A DNA stretch of 64,000 nucleotides from Mactra quadrangularis. Taxonomy: Eukaryota; Mollusca; Bivalvia; Venerida; Mactridae. Below are positions 57,001-64,000 of the stretch, in pieces; position 1 is the stretch's first letter; each line of letters opens with the position of its first letter. The DNA lies in the NCBI GenBank assembly GCA_025267735.1, contig CM046300.1:35163322-35227321 (forward strand), in the 5' to 3' direction. The notes below the pieces were generated by a model. The model was given only the letters and a program-made list of their open reading frames with translations. It searched no databases and was not told the DNA's origin. The position numbers and the translations under genes were made by a program.

Positions 57001-59211
57001 TTGCCTGCTTACATTGCGCTGGCTAAAGCCAAGGTCACCCACACCTTTTGTACGTGCCCCTCGTTCACTCTTCCCACGTGGTTATTTCGGTTGAAATTAC
57101 ACATTTCTTGACTTACACGCAAGAATTCATAGCAATATTTGAAAATTTTCAATTTTTGAAATGCCAAGGCTAAATGTCGAAGATAGGGGGAGAGCTTTGG
57201 AGATGCTGGAAAGCGGGTTATCTCAAAATCAGGTGGTTAAACGTTTAAACGTCGCCAGGTCGACAATAGTTTGTCTTGTTCGACGTGTAGAAGCAACAGG
57301 TAGTGTGTCGGATGGGCCCCGACCTGGTGCTCCTCGTGTGACGTCAGTCAGGCAGGACACGTTTATCCGTCAACGTCACTTGCGCAACCGGTTTGTCACC
57401 GCGCAATTCAATACGTCACTGATAATAGGCAATCGCGACCGGGCTATAGCCGTAATACGATAAGGAGACGTCTTAGGGAGCGGGGAATTTCATGTAGACG
57501 ACCGTACCGTGGTGTAGTGATGACGACGCATCACTGTCGGGAACGTCTGCTGTAGGCGCGAAACAATGTCAGAAGACGCTGGCATGATATTGTTTTTAGT
57601 GACTAATCTCGCTTTAATATTTCCAACGCCGACTGTCGTGTACGCGTTTACCACCGACGTTATGAACGTTACGCCCGTAATTGCGTGCAAGAGCACAACC
57701 ATTTTGGTGGGGGTGGTGTTATGGTTTGGGTAGCTATAAATCATACCTTTAAAAGTGATTTAGTTGATATAAACGGAAATTTAAACGCCAGAGGGTATGT
57801 GGACCAGGGTCTTGGCCCCGTGATCATTCCGATGTTCCAGCGACGTCCTGGCCTTACGTTTCAACATGACAACGCCCGACCCCACACGGTCAAATTCACT
57901 AGAAACTTCCTCAGGGACAATAATATTGACGTTTTGCTATGGCCAGCTTTATCTCCAGACTGCAACCACATTGAGCACATGTGGGACGTCCTTGGACGTC
58001 GTGTGCGTCAACGCGACCCACAACCCGAAAACGTCCAACAATTGATAAATGCTCTTCCGGAAGAATGGGCTCGTATTCCACGTTATCTTTTACGTAATCT
58101 GTGTGGATTAATGGGTCGAAGACTGCAGGCTGTGATTGGATGTCAGGGTGGTCACACTCGGTATTGATAAAATTGTGTAGGTGGACTTGTTAAAAAGTCT
58201 TGTTTTAGCCGTATGTTCACTTTAAATCAGATATCCAGTAACAGGGTTTCGAATAACCCCAAATTTTATTTCTGAATTTAAAAATCTGCATTAAATATTA
58301 TTCTTATGAAATATGACATTGCAAGAACAGGTGAATCGTTTTTTATTGACGTCAATATATTTGTGAAACATGTACTGATTAATATGACTGAATTGCAAAA
58401 TATGGTTGTACGTGGAATCCTGTACGTGAACCCTTAACATCTCCACTTCACCACGAAAGTAATTGCATTTTATAGTCTAAGTTTCATGCTTTCACGCACG
58501 TTCACCGACTTTACAGCTATTACCCCTGGTCATTGAGCTACTGGTATCTATCAATCAATCTCCCTAGGGAGTCTTTTTACTCCGCTTATTAGTGCAGCCG
58601 ACAAATTGGCGCAATGGAATTATAACACCCTCGCAGGTACCCATTTACACCTTGGTGGAGTGAAGCAATCGCAGGTAAATTTCTTGCTCAAGGAAATAAG
58701 CAGTGGCCCTGGTGGGATTCGAACCCAGAACCTCTCGATCCCTAAGCGCGCGTCCAACCACTGCTCCTACCACTACACCAAGTCTTTACATTCTTCTAAG
58801 TGCCCTCTTACTAAACCTTGAATTACTGTAATATATTTGTGGGTTTACGGAGATTTCATACGGAAATTCACGACTACGCATACTTCGCATGTTTATTTTT
58901 TAGGTGCTAGAGCAAATGATACTACTACTCCTTGTGTGAAACAGCAAGTCCTAATATTCACTGATGGGGCACCAACAAACGAAGCCCTCGCTTTGACATC
59001 TGCGCAAGCTGTTAAAGCCAATTATGAGACGTTTGGTTTTATGGTTGGAACTTTCAATGATGCTACAGAAAATACATTAAGTCAATATGTATCTGATCCA
59101 GTATATGATCACCTGTTTGCCTTCAATGATTTCAGTACCTTATCAAATGTCGCAGACCTATTAGTAGGATGTAATGATGGTCCCAATGATTGTGATCCTC
59201 CTGCTAAGTAA
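47886..59211 (+). CDS. Secreted TSP1-like/vWA protein, three exons
   Basis: Exons 47886-48078, 52523-52894 and 58904-59211 join to 873 nt, or 290 residues plus stop. Introns are GT-AG and both junctions are phase 1, restoring Gly65 and Gly189. Residues 1-18 form a hydrophobic signal peptide. Residues 19-77 are Cys-rich with the WSQW motif of thrombospondin type 1 repeats (Trp28, Trp31), though shorter than a usual repeat. Residues 90-265 form a vWA domain: DSSGS (Asp96, Ser98, Ser100), Thr171 in SFTNI, and Asp209 in FTDG give a complete MIDAS metal site. The likely role is extracellular, metal-dependent protein binding (matrix, mucus, shell or immunity); the exact ligand is unknown. A start further upstream is unlikely since the signal peptide begins at this ATG. 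Whether further exons exist is not certain, but the last exon ends in a stop with polyadenylation signals downstream. Confidence 0.85.
49110..49424. mobile_element. Family F copy 4, truncated, with G inserted
   Basis: Left end 'cattcggagcaacctcggcg' to 'ctctgaaat', then a G element, then the F sequence resumes as 'ttagtaggaatacaacca' and is cut by the H element. Confidence 0.65.
49158..49403. mobile_element. Small DNA element (family G)
   Basis: Inverted ends of about 34 bases starting CAGTGGTGCTTTTCAC, with AAT on both sides as a possible 3-bp duplication. The F sequence is continuous across it when removed. 246 bp, non-coding. Only copy seen. Confidence 0.7.
49425..50265. mobile_element. 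Foldback family H copy 2, interrupted by K
   Basis: Left arm 'taacctgttcaattaccc', 'gatacattcggaacttctcgg', with a deletion before the central hairpin ('gcaatgagtgatgtttcg'). The right arm reaches 'gtcaacacagg', is interrupted by K (49630-50231), and resumes 'tagtttcaaaaaagcgagtc'. Confidence 0.65.
49630..50231. mobile_element. Palindromic element K, copy 1
   Basis: Ends 'tactaatggacaaaagtc' and the inverse, flanked by TA on both sides. The arms (about 232 and 229 bp) are near-identical inverses around a 141-base loop (49862-50002). A frame of about 75 codons runs from the left arm through the loop and ends GGHTHY-stop. TA duplication and this ending are reminiscent of Tc1/mariner elements, whose transposases often end in GGHT(R/N)Y; the link is an inference. 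Confidence 0.75.
50395..50772 (+). other. Unrecognised 125-codon frame inside L
   Basis: Opens with CTG/ATG-type ambiguity (no good ATG at the 5' end) and ends at a TGA. No domain is recognised. It lies just inside the left end of the TTAA element, where transposase ORFs can start, but no catalytic motif is visible. Confidence 0.2.
51233..51526 (+). other. Unrecognised 97-codon basic frame inside L
   Basis: Begins MKFSHRKRKVNVSKYFGKF and is rich in Lys, Arg and Ser, with a hydrophobic tail (FSCLLFCVSLLI). Not recognised. Might be part of a decayed transposon protein or a captured exon. Confidence 0.2.
52523..52894 (+). CDS. Exon 2: first part of vWA domain
   Basis: Follows a pyrimidine-rich acceptor (ttttttataattttag). 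Encodes residues 65-188 with the MIDAS DxSxS block and the TNI block. Ends AATG before the donor GTACGT, a strong consensus. Confidence 0.87.
53325..53490 (+). repeat. Repeat J, copy 1
   Basis: 'acaatgaactaatccacga.aggggatgctaagaatgac' and 'aagcatgattgaccaagggg' recur at 54210-54400, and inverted at 56225-56345. Family unknown; M copy 3 is inserted at its right side. Confidence 0.55.
53495..54094. mobile_element. Head-to-head pair of M MITEs
   Basis: Copy 3 (53495-53793, plus) and copy 4 (53807-54094, minus) are inverted, separated by about 13 bases. The pair starts 'acagatcgtattctagg' and ends with the inverse. Copy 4 has lost the outer bases on the inner side. Confidence 0.75.
54195..54410 (+). 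repeat. Repeat J, copy 2
   Basis: Diverged copy of J1: 'tatgaactaacccacgatgaggg', 'ggatgactttaaaataaac', 'accataacaagcattgattt'. Both J1 and J2 flank the M pair in direct orientation. Confidence 0.5.
54443..55352. mobile_element. Family P longest copy
   Basis: Inverted termini TATAGTGCGGACATATTGACCC and inverse, 910 bp. The left part (to about 54770) matches the arms of P1. The right 120 bases match P2, P4 and P5 ('acgagccgaagtgtag.ttaggcgtggtattgac'). No transposase. It is the template from which the shorter forms can be derived. Confidence 0.8.
55521..55887 (+). mobile_element. MITE family Q, copy 3
   Basis: Ends 'ttagggactttagtcagtta' and 'ctgactgaagtccctta'. Same order of internal blocks as copy 1 (aatccaattggtaagtagg; agatattaacagaagtgat). 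Confidence 0.75.
55964..56206. mobile_element. Foldback family H, copy 3, truncated
   Basis: Left end 'tagcctgttcaattacc', 'gaactcctcggccattcgc', central hairpin 'gcaatgagagatgtttc', right arm to 'gtccgagattatt', then lost. Confidence 0.7.
56220..56345 (-). repeat. Repeat J, copy 3, inverted
   Basis: The minus strand reads 'caatacaatgaattaatctac', 'agaggatgctcaggatgac', matching J1 and J2. Confidence 0.5.
56355..56619. mobile_element. Family P short derivative
   Basis: Both ends are P-type (tatagtgcgtacaaattgac and inverse) with 'acctttcacatttgcatct' subterminal on both sides. 265 bp, near-palindromic, built mostly from the P right terminus. Confidence 0.75.
56636..56672 (+). repeat. tRNA-like box B relic
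   Basis: CCGGGTTCGATTCCCGCAC forms a perfect T-arm, but no box A or acceptor partner is nearby; P4 lies directly upstream. Probably the 3' half of a tRNA or SINE head split by P4. Confidence 0.4.
56860..58375 (+). mobile_element. Tc1-type transposon, inactive
   Basis: A transposase pseudogene (57161-58167) lies between inverted repeats: TGACGTCAATAAAAAACG followed by cctcacct at 56879-56904, and the inverse aggtgaatCGTTTTTTATTGACGTCA at 58329-58354. The outermost ends and the TA duplication could not be fixed. Inserted in intron 2 of the host gene, same orientation. Confidence 0.75.
57161..58167 (+). pseudogene. Tc1-family transposase, two stops and a frameshift
   Basis: N-terminal HTH DNA-binding region: MLESGLSQNQVVKRLNVARSTI, then the GRPR-like PRPGAPRVT. 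The frame shifts near 57440; the next frame reads TIRRRLRERGI and so on, with stops at 57554 and 57605. The second stop replaces the Glu that follows the first catalytic Asp (FSD-stop-SRFNIS). The C-terminal part (57685-58167) is intact: GGGGVMVWVAI, FQHDNARPHT (second Asp), LSPDCNHIEHMW (catalytic Glu), ending GCQGGHTRY. 34 residues separate Asp and Glu, so it is DD34E, the Tc1 signature. About 335 codons in total, the usual length. Inactive. Confidence 0.9.
58525..58800 (-). repeat. tRNA-derived SINE, minus strand
   Basis: The minus strand has box B GGGTTCGAATCCCACC (58711-58726) and an upstream tRNA-like arm. Downstream in transcript sense, 'aggtaaatttcttgctcaag' and 'gcaggtacccatttacacc' form the body. 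Lies about 100 bp before exon 3. Confidence 0.55.
58904..59211 (+). CDS. Exon 3: end of vWA domain and stop
   Basis: Follows the acceptor 'tttattttttag'. Encodes residues 189-290: KQQVLIFTDGAPTN (third MIDAS residue), YETFGFMVG, and a short Cys/Asp/Pro-rich tail after Cys278 or so, ending PPAK and a TAA at 59209. Confidence 0.87.
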
Positions 59212-59847
59212 TGTGGTTTTATTTGAAGTGTATAAAGCTGTTACCGACGTAATTTTCTGAATGCATTATATATTTCTTTTATTCTTACTCTAATGGCCCT
59301 CATGTGAAGTAAATTCTGTGAAAATTAGAGCTGTCATTGATTGGGCTCGAAGCGTATCGACGATATCGATAAATAACTATCGACGATTCATCGATATATA
59401 TCGATACATTGACTGCAGTACTATACAGACCATTTATGTTGTCACAACCTCATAATAGATGTATATTTGTTATGAATGTTTTACCTTGGTATCCTGCATT
59501 AAACTAGTAAGTAGTTGGTAAAAAGGATTTGTATTGATTATAAATAAATAAAAAAGATCTATCACAAATTTCCGCTCGCAATAGAAGTTTCGTCTCGCAA
59601 ATTATGTCCCTTGTTTTTATTTACCTATATAGGCTTTATTATCGATATTTCAAAATGTATATCGATTACTGAACCGAAGGGAATATCGTCGATACATCGA
59701 TATCGTTGGAATCGATGACAGCTCTAGTAAAAATCATATGTCTTCGATTCAATATACTCGACTTATCATGCTACAACAGTAAATTGGGTATACAATATGT
59801 GAAAGTGACATAATCTTTGCTGCATGTTTAAAATTTAAAGAAATAAA
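59212..59847 (+). other. 3' UTR region and polyadenylation signals
   Basis: After the stop codon AATAAA occurs at 59543-59548 (inside the hAT-like MITE) and at 59842-59847. Either could end the transcript. If the second is used, the MITE is part of the 3' UTR. Confidence 0.45.
59326..59726. mobile_element. hAT-type MITE in the 3' flank
   Basis: Ends TAGAGCTGTCATTGATT and, inverted, AATCGATGACAGCTCTA. Flanking octamers GTGAAAAT (59318-59325) and GTAAAAAT (59727-59734) match at seven of eight positions, as expected for hAT. The interior is rich in ATCGATAT repeats. 401 bp, non-coding. Confidence 0.85.
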
Positions 59848-59849
59848 GT

Positions 59850-60378
59850 CAAAGAAAATATGTGGAACAAACTTATTGGCGTCCGCGCCGAAGCGCGACG
59901 CCCTTTATGGAATGAAATCAGATTTTGTGAAAAGGCAACTGTACATGTAGTTGTATCGATTTATCAGTAAACATGTTTTTCAGCGCAGCTGTCTAAGCCA
60001 ACTTTAGACCTATATTTTTAACCAATACAATTTGCTTACCATTTGTGTTTCATCCAATGAAATTCTTTTCCGGTATTGAGAACTGGATACAATACATGAT
60101 ACGATTGGTTGCCCCCAAATGAAGTTTAGTATACGATACCACATTTTCAATATGCGGGTAAAAAAAGTTTAGTACGCGGTCCGATTTTTGCAATATGTAG
60201 GTCTAGAAAAAACATTTAGTAAACAGCGCTGATATTTCTTGTTCAAATGATTTCTTTCATGATACGAAAAATCATTATCGAAAATATATTGCATTGTTTA
60301 CAGCGTTATACACTTTAAAACTTATTTGACAATTCCATTTACTTGAATTGAACATGAATGTATTTACCTAATTCTCAG
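59850..60378. other. Intergenic, no gene seen
   Basis: AT-rich sequence after the host gene, with nothing recognised. Confidence 0.35.
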
Positions 60379-60635
60379 TATAGTGCGTAAATATGGACCC
60401 CGACCTGACCTTTCACATTTGCATCTAATAATTATCTACACATATCCCGACGAAAGTCAGTACCACACCTATTCTACTCTACGACAGCGATCGTAAAATT
60501 ATAGAAGTATGTTTGTGTGTTAAGTTTTAACTCATAATCCTCACGGTGTAATCGAGCATTAATACTACATTCGTATTCAATGTAATGAATATTCTTGCAT
60601 AAAGGTCAGGTCGGGGTCAATATTTACGCACAATA
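60379..60635. mobile_element. Family P short derivative
   Basis: Left end 'tatagtgcgtaaatatggac' with the P right-type subterminus (acctttcacatttgcatct) joined to the P left-type terminus ('tcttgcataaaggtcagg'), so it is in reverse orientation relative to P2. 257 bp. Confidence 0.75.
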
Positions 60636-60779
60636 CATGGATTAAGCTCATATCTTTAGTTATAAATCTGGATATCGGCTGATGTCGTTACATTGTTGTT
60701 AGTAATTGAATACATTGAGTTCTGTTCAAATAAATTAATCGAAGCTATAGTTATGTTGTGTGAGTTTTATTATCATGTT

Positions 60780-60835
60780 TGTTTGTTTGTTTTGGTTTTA
60801 CGGCGCACCAACACAGAAAGGTCATATCGCGCCTT
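60780..60835 (-). repeat. SINE tail fragment
   Basis: TTTG run followed by 'ggttttacggcgcaccaacac' and 'aggtcatatcgcgcc', the 3' tail of the second SINE family. Confidence 0.4.
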
Positions 60836-60934
60836 ATCATTATGTAAGAATCGCTCTTTGACGTATAAAGTCTACGAACTGATAGTACTAATATCAATTG
60901 GACGGAGCTACTGAAATTGTATATAGCTATATGT

Positions 60935-61080
60935 ATAGAGGATATTCGTCAACTTTTGTGTAAGATCGATTTTTATTTCACCAAGTGAGCTCAGAAAACA
61001 TATTTTACGAGTGAAAATGTCATTTTTGATTTCACGAGTTAAAATAAAAAATATCTCGCACCAAAGTGTATTTCATACAA
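60935..61080. mobile_element. Family U terminus
   Basis: 'tagaggatattcgtcaact', 'gtgtaagatcgattttta', 'caccaagtgagctcag' and an inverse arm match the first 160 bases of the U insertion at 13580. The right end is absent. Confidence 0.55.
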
Positions 61081-61179
61081 ATTATAACGTGACGTCATTT
61101 CTTCTCAAAGATGACGACATTTATCTTCTAAGACGACGTCATTGACAACGAAAATATATCTATATGATTGTATTTTCAC

Positions 61180-61480
61180 AATCTCCGTAAACAGATCCTG
61201 TAGAGCGTTCTAGTACATGATCTCTACTGTCTCCATGGAAGGTCACGTCGAGATGAACTTTGTGTCGACCAATCAATGCGTAGCTTTCATCTAGACGAAA
61301 ACACTATTAATCACATTTTGATTTCGTAATTTCTATTTTTAGACCAAGGTTTGCATGCTAATATAACAGCGGTATTTTTCACAGTCTGCGATTGGGCGGC
61401 TCATTTCAAATTGCGTGACGTAGACGATGTAAACAAATTACGTATCATAACAATTTCGTCATGAATATTATGATGAGAAA
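61180..61480. mobile_element. Family S element, copy 3, truncated
   Basis: Near-identical to 42443-42745 ('caatctccgtaaacagat' to 'atgaatattatgatgagaaaag') and cut on the right by the start of a hAT remnant. Confidence 0.65.
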
Positions 61481-61482
61481 AG

Positions 61483-62235
61483 TAGGGCTCTACACCGGTA
61501 TACGATATATATCGAATACCGGTATTGTAGGTTCGATAGATATATCGGATCGAACGTTTCCATATCGAACAAAACATTGATCAATGACGGCCATACAAGT
61601 AAATCCCATGGCCTGCAAATCATTTAATATTTCGTATCGCCAAATTAACATTGTACTCAAAGACGTCATTGATTCTACTGCTTTCGATTCTGTATGGACT
61701 AATCTGTGGACGAACAATCTCATTCGACATACCTGTACGCAAACGTATTACACCGGTTACGCCATGTTTTGTTCTTTTCAATCAAAGGGAAGTAATTGTT
61801 GCTGGTATAATATCCTTTATATGTACTTTTGTTTTCAATTAGTCCGGGAACCAACAATCGGTATTTAAGTGATAGATTTAAGTGAAGTTGTTGAACCAAC
61901 TCCTAAGAGAGCCAAAACACTGATTGAGACTTTTTTAAGTTATGATGATGGCCATTCAGTTACGTTCGTCAACAGTAGAAGCTTTATGGAATAAACAATT
62001 GAAAGTTTACAGAGACATGCCATACATCCTTTAGTATCATTTGCTTTTAAAAAGAACTCGGTATAGACTCCTACATTTGTGCATATTAACTGCTTAATAT
62101 TTGGTTGCTCAATGCTCAGGCCACTTCTGTAGCTTCTGAACGGATAATTTCAACATCAGGAGATATCCTGTCAGCAAAGATCATGTCTAGACCCAGACTC
62201 ACTTGATGCAATGATATATTTCTCAAAAGCATGCA
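61483..62235 (+). mobile_element. Decayed hAT transposon
   Basis: Left end TAGGGCTCTACACCGGTAT, then AT-rich DNA with degenerate coding remnants. A segment at 62114-62230 translates to ATSVASERIISTSGDILSAK with a stop before CNDIFLK, which is the C-terminal dimerisation block of hAT transposases. The right end was not found. The 94-codon frame at 61584-61868 is not clearly part of the transposase. Confidence 0.65.
62114..62235 (+). pseudogene. hAT transposase dimerisation-domain remnant
   Basis: About 40 codons: QATSVASERIISTSGDILS, then SRPRL, a stop at 62204, then NDIFLKS. The pattern (ATS.ASER.FS..GDI...KR.RL.P...D.L.FLK) is diagnostic of hAT C-termini. Upstream frames are too broken to follow. 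Confidence 0.7.
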
Positions 62236-62319
62236 AACCTCATATTGTTTTAAACTATAACATTTAAAGTAATAATAAGACAGTGCATTTAGTATTATGG
62301 TGCTACTACAATCGAAATA

Positions 62320-62693
62320 TACTAATGGACAAAAGTCTTGTCCGGTCTACAAAAACCATAATATATTTTTTGTTTGTTATTGCACACTCATACATTTGGT
62401 ATACTTAGAAAGAGAATGTTATAATGCATTGAATAAAAAAAAAGAATTGTGAAATTTGAGCCAGTTCTGTTGGTACAGTAATGTGTTGAAAATTGACATT
62501 GAGGATTTGCAAGTTACAAATGATTGCGTTGAGTCAGTTTTAAATGAAACATTTTTTCAATACCCCATTAACCCGAATGAGTTCGGTGCTCCTTTTACGA
62601 ATAGATGCTACAAGTTTGCGAAGGAATCTAGCCGGACGACCAGAAAACTAATTCGGGTTAATGGGGGTCACACACACTATTGAAAAAAAAAGT
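62320..62693 (+). mobile_element. Element K, copy 2, one arm only
   Basis: Left arm and loop of K nearly identical to copy 1 (ending ...cacacacactattgaaaaaaa), flanked by TA on the left. The inverted right arm is missing. The 75-codon frame is retained with a few replacements. Confidence 0.75.
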
Positions 62694-62934
62694 TTTAATC
62701 AGAGCAATGAAAATATATGATTGATTTTTTCTATCGAATAACGCGACGTTTAATCGTAAATCTTGAAAAAAATATTCTTTACTTCCATCAAAAAAGATGA
62801 GTACAAAAACAACAATTAAGTAATACAGAGAATGAATATGTTATGAAGAAATTATATACAGTGATAGAAAGCAAGTGATATACTTGAGTATACACCATTT
62901 TATCTTTATGTTAACAGTATTTACACATATACAG

Positions 62935-63252
62935 TAGCCTGTTCAGTTACCCCTTAACGTTCCAAAACGTTCCGTAACAATACATTCGGAACTCCTCGGC
63001 CGTTCACTGCGAATAATCTCGGACATATTTAGACGCAATTTTGAAACGACCGGTGTTGAAGTAAACAAATATACGATCGTTTAGGCAATGAGTGATGTTT
63101 CGTTTTTTGTCCATAAATTTTGAAACATTACTCATTGCCTAAACGATCGTTTATTTGTTTAATAGATTAGATTATTCGCAGCGAATGGTAGAGGAGTTCC
63201 GAATGTATCGTTACGGAACGTTTTGGAACGTTTAGATTAATTGAACAGGCTA
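62935..63252. mobile_element. Foldback family H, copy 4, complete
   Basis: Best copy: 'tagcctgttcagttaccc' to its inverse 'ttaattgaacaggcta', with near-palindromic arms including 'gttccaaaacgttccgtaac' and 'gaactcctcggcc' and a central hairpin ('aggcaatgagtgatgtttcg' against 'tgaaacattactcattgcct'). Confidence 0.85.
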
Positions 63253-63414
63253 CAGAACTGTACTTAATCACTAAAAACAGAAACACCACATTTACATGCG
63301 AGCTACTCAATTGTTTCGCTGCATGCATTAACATCTATACCGTCACTGCGTACATGGTTGGTGTTGTCGTTACCCTGGCCGAACAGGGCGAACGCGAAAG
63401 TTGTTGGACGAGGA

Positions 63415-63808
63415 CATTCGGAACAACCTCGGCGAAGATGTACCTTGGAAATCAGACGTAGTAGGAATACAACCAGGTTATAAGATCCAGCGATTAACTC
63501 GCTGGCAAGTAGTTCTATTATACTTTATACATGGACGTGTAAAGTCAATATTATCAAAACATGTTTTTGCTATTCTTCTAAATAGCTACAAAACAACTTT
63601 CAGAAGTCTTAATCAAAGCAAATGACCATGGATTGTCAACATAATACATTGAAACATGGCCACCTGTCATTTTCGCGTACAACACTTAATAATAACATTG
63701 TTACACGTTTTATCAAAATATTTCATCAGCACGATGTCTCACACGTCTTTTTAATTCCAGTAAATTCAAGTTGTCTACGGAATCCATGTTAGATCTACTT
63801 TTTCACTA
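63415..63808 (-). mobile_element. Family F copy 5, truncated
   Basis: Begins 'cattcggaacaacctcggcg' and runs through 'gcgattaactcgctggcaag' to 'tagatctactttttcac', where the other end is missing. The 74-codon frame here shares a peptide with the minus strand of 28.9 kb because both lie in the same repeat end. Confidence 0.65.
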
Positions 63809-64000
63809 AAAGCACTCAGGGTGAATGAACGATAGTTTAAAAGAAAAGGGGGGTGGAATGATGACGCTCTAATGGCTATTTTGTTATTTAATGCGACTTA
63901 GAACCGCCAGAACTAACGTACGTACATTTCTTCTAGTCAGAATCAACTTCCAAAAGTAGTTTCACTCCGTGTCGTATTTTTCTCAGTACCGGCTAGTTAC
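63809..64000. other. Window end, nothing recognised
   Basis: Short stretch with no identifiable feature. Confidence 0.3.

Larger units (their letters stand above)
52895..58903 (+). other. Intron 2, packed with transposons
   Basis: GT-AG intron of 6.0 kb. Contents in order: unassigned 52895-53320; J1; an inverted pair of M MITEs; J2; full-length P; Q; truncated H; J3; short P; a box B relic; a Tc1 element; and a SINE head. The 120-codon minus-strand frame at 52917-53279 is unrecognised. Confidence 0.8.

Overview
This window looks like a piece of an AT-rich animal nuclear genome, most likely a bivalve mollusc. The support is a spliced host gene, several tRNA-derived SINE families whose tails resemble bivalve SINEs (a core reading roughly 'tttaacgccgt...caacaca'), degenerate LINEs, a Tc1-type transposase, hAT remnants and a very high density of foldback MITEs. 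The assignment to bivalves is inference from repeat style; no database was searched. No bacterial genes, CRISPR array or rRNA were seen.

Only one host gene can be supported: a three-exon, plus-strand gene at 47.9-59.2 kb encoding a predicted secreted protein of 290 residues (signal peptide, thrombospondin type 1-like segment, complete von Willebrand factor A domain with MIDAS residues). Its splice sites are canonical and all junctions are phase 1. Its two introns (4.4 and 6.0 kb) are filled with transposons.

Region by region: 0-8 kb is a graveyard of SINE fragments and small MITEs. 8.06-9.30 kb is a seven-copy, about 180-bp tandem repeat. 11.7-16.0 kb is a decayed CR1/L2-like LINE (endonuclease and reverse transcriptase) split by a 1.35-kb DNA element. 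16.8-17.7 kb has a minisatellite and a TA-flanked element. 19.2-23.4 kb holds a nested set of 'GTTGAACCTCATTTTTCAC' elements (family N), including a palindrome of about 1.5 kb. 24.1-29.0 kb is a direct duplication of about 1.95 kb. 29.2-32.2 kb has 0.53-kb tandem repeats and an inverted partner of the 20.7-kb element, interrupted by a LINE 3' end. 33-45 kb is more SINEs, MITEs and LINE scraps. 45.7-47.6 kb is a MITE (family F) with three other elements nested in it, directly upstream of the host gene. 59.3-64 kb follows the gene with hAT, P, U, S, K, H and F family copies.

Families are labelled by letters here: F (ends CATTCGGAACAACCTCGG), G, H (ends TAGCCTGTTCAATTACC), J, K (ends TACTAATGGACAAAAGTC), L (TTAA-flanked), M (ends ACAGGTCGTATTCTAGG), N, P (ends TATAGTGCGTAC), Q (ends TTAGGGACTTTAGTCAG), S, T, U, V and W. 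The main story is repeated formation of palindromic, non-autonomous DNA elements and their nesting. All coordinates and similarities were judged by eye; identities are approximate.
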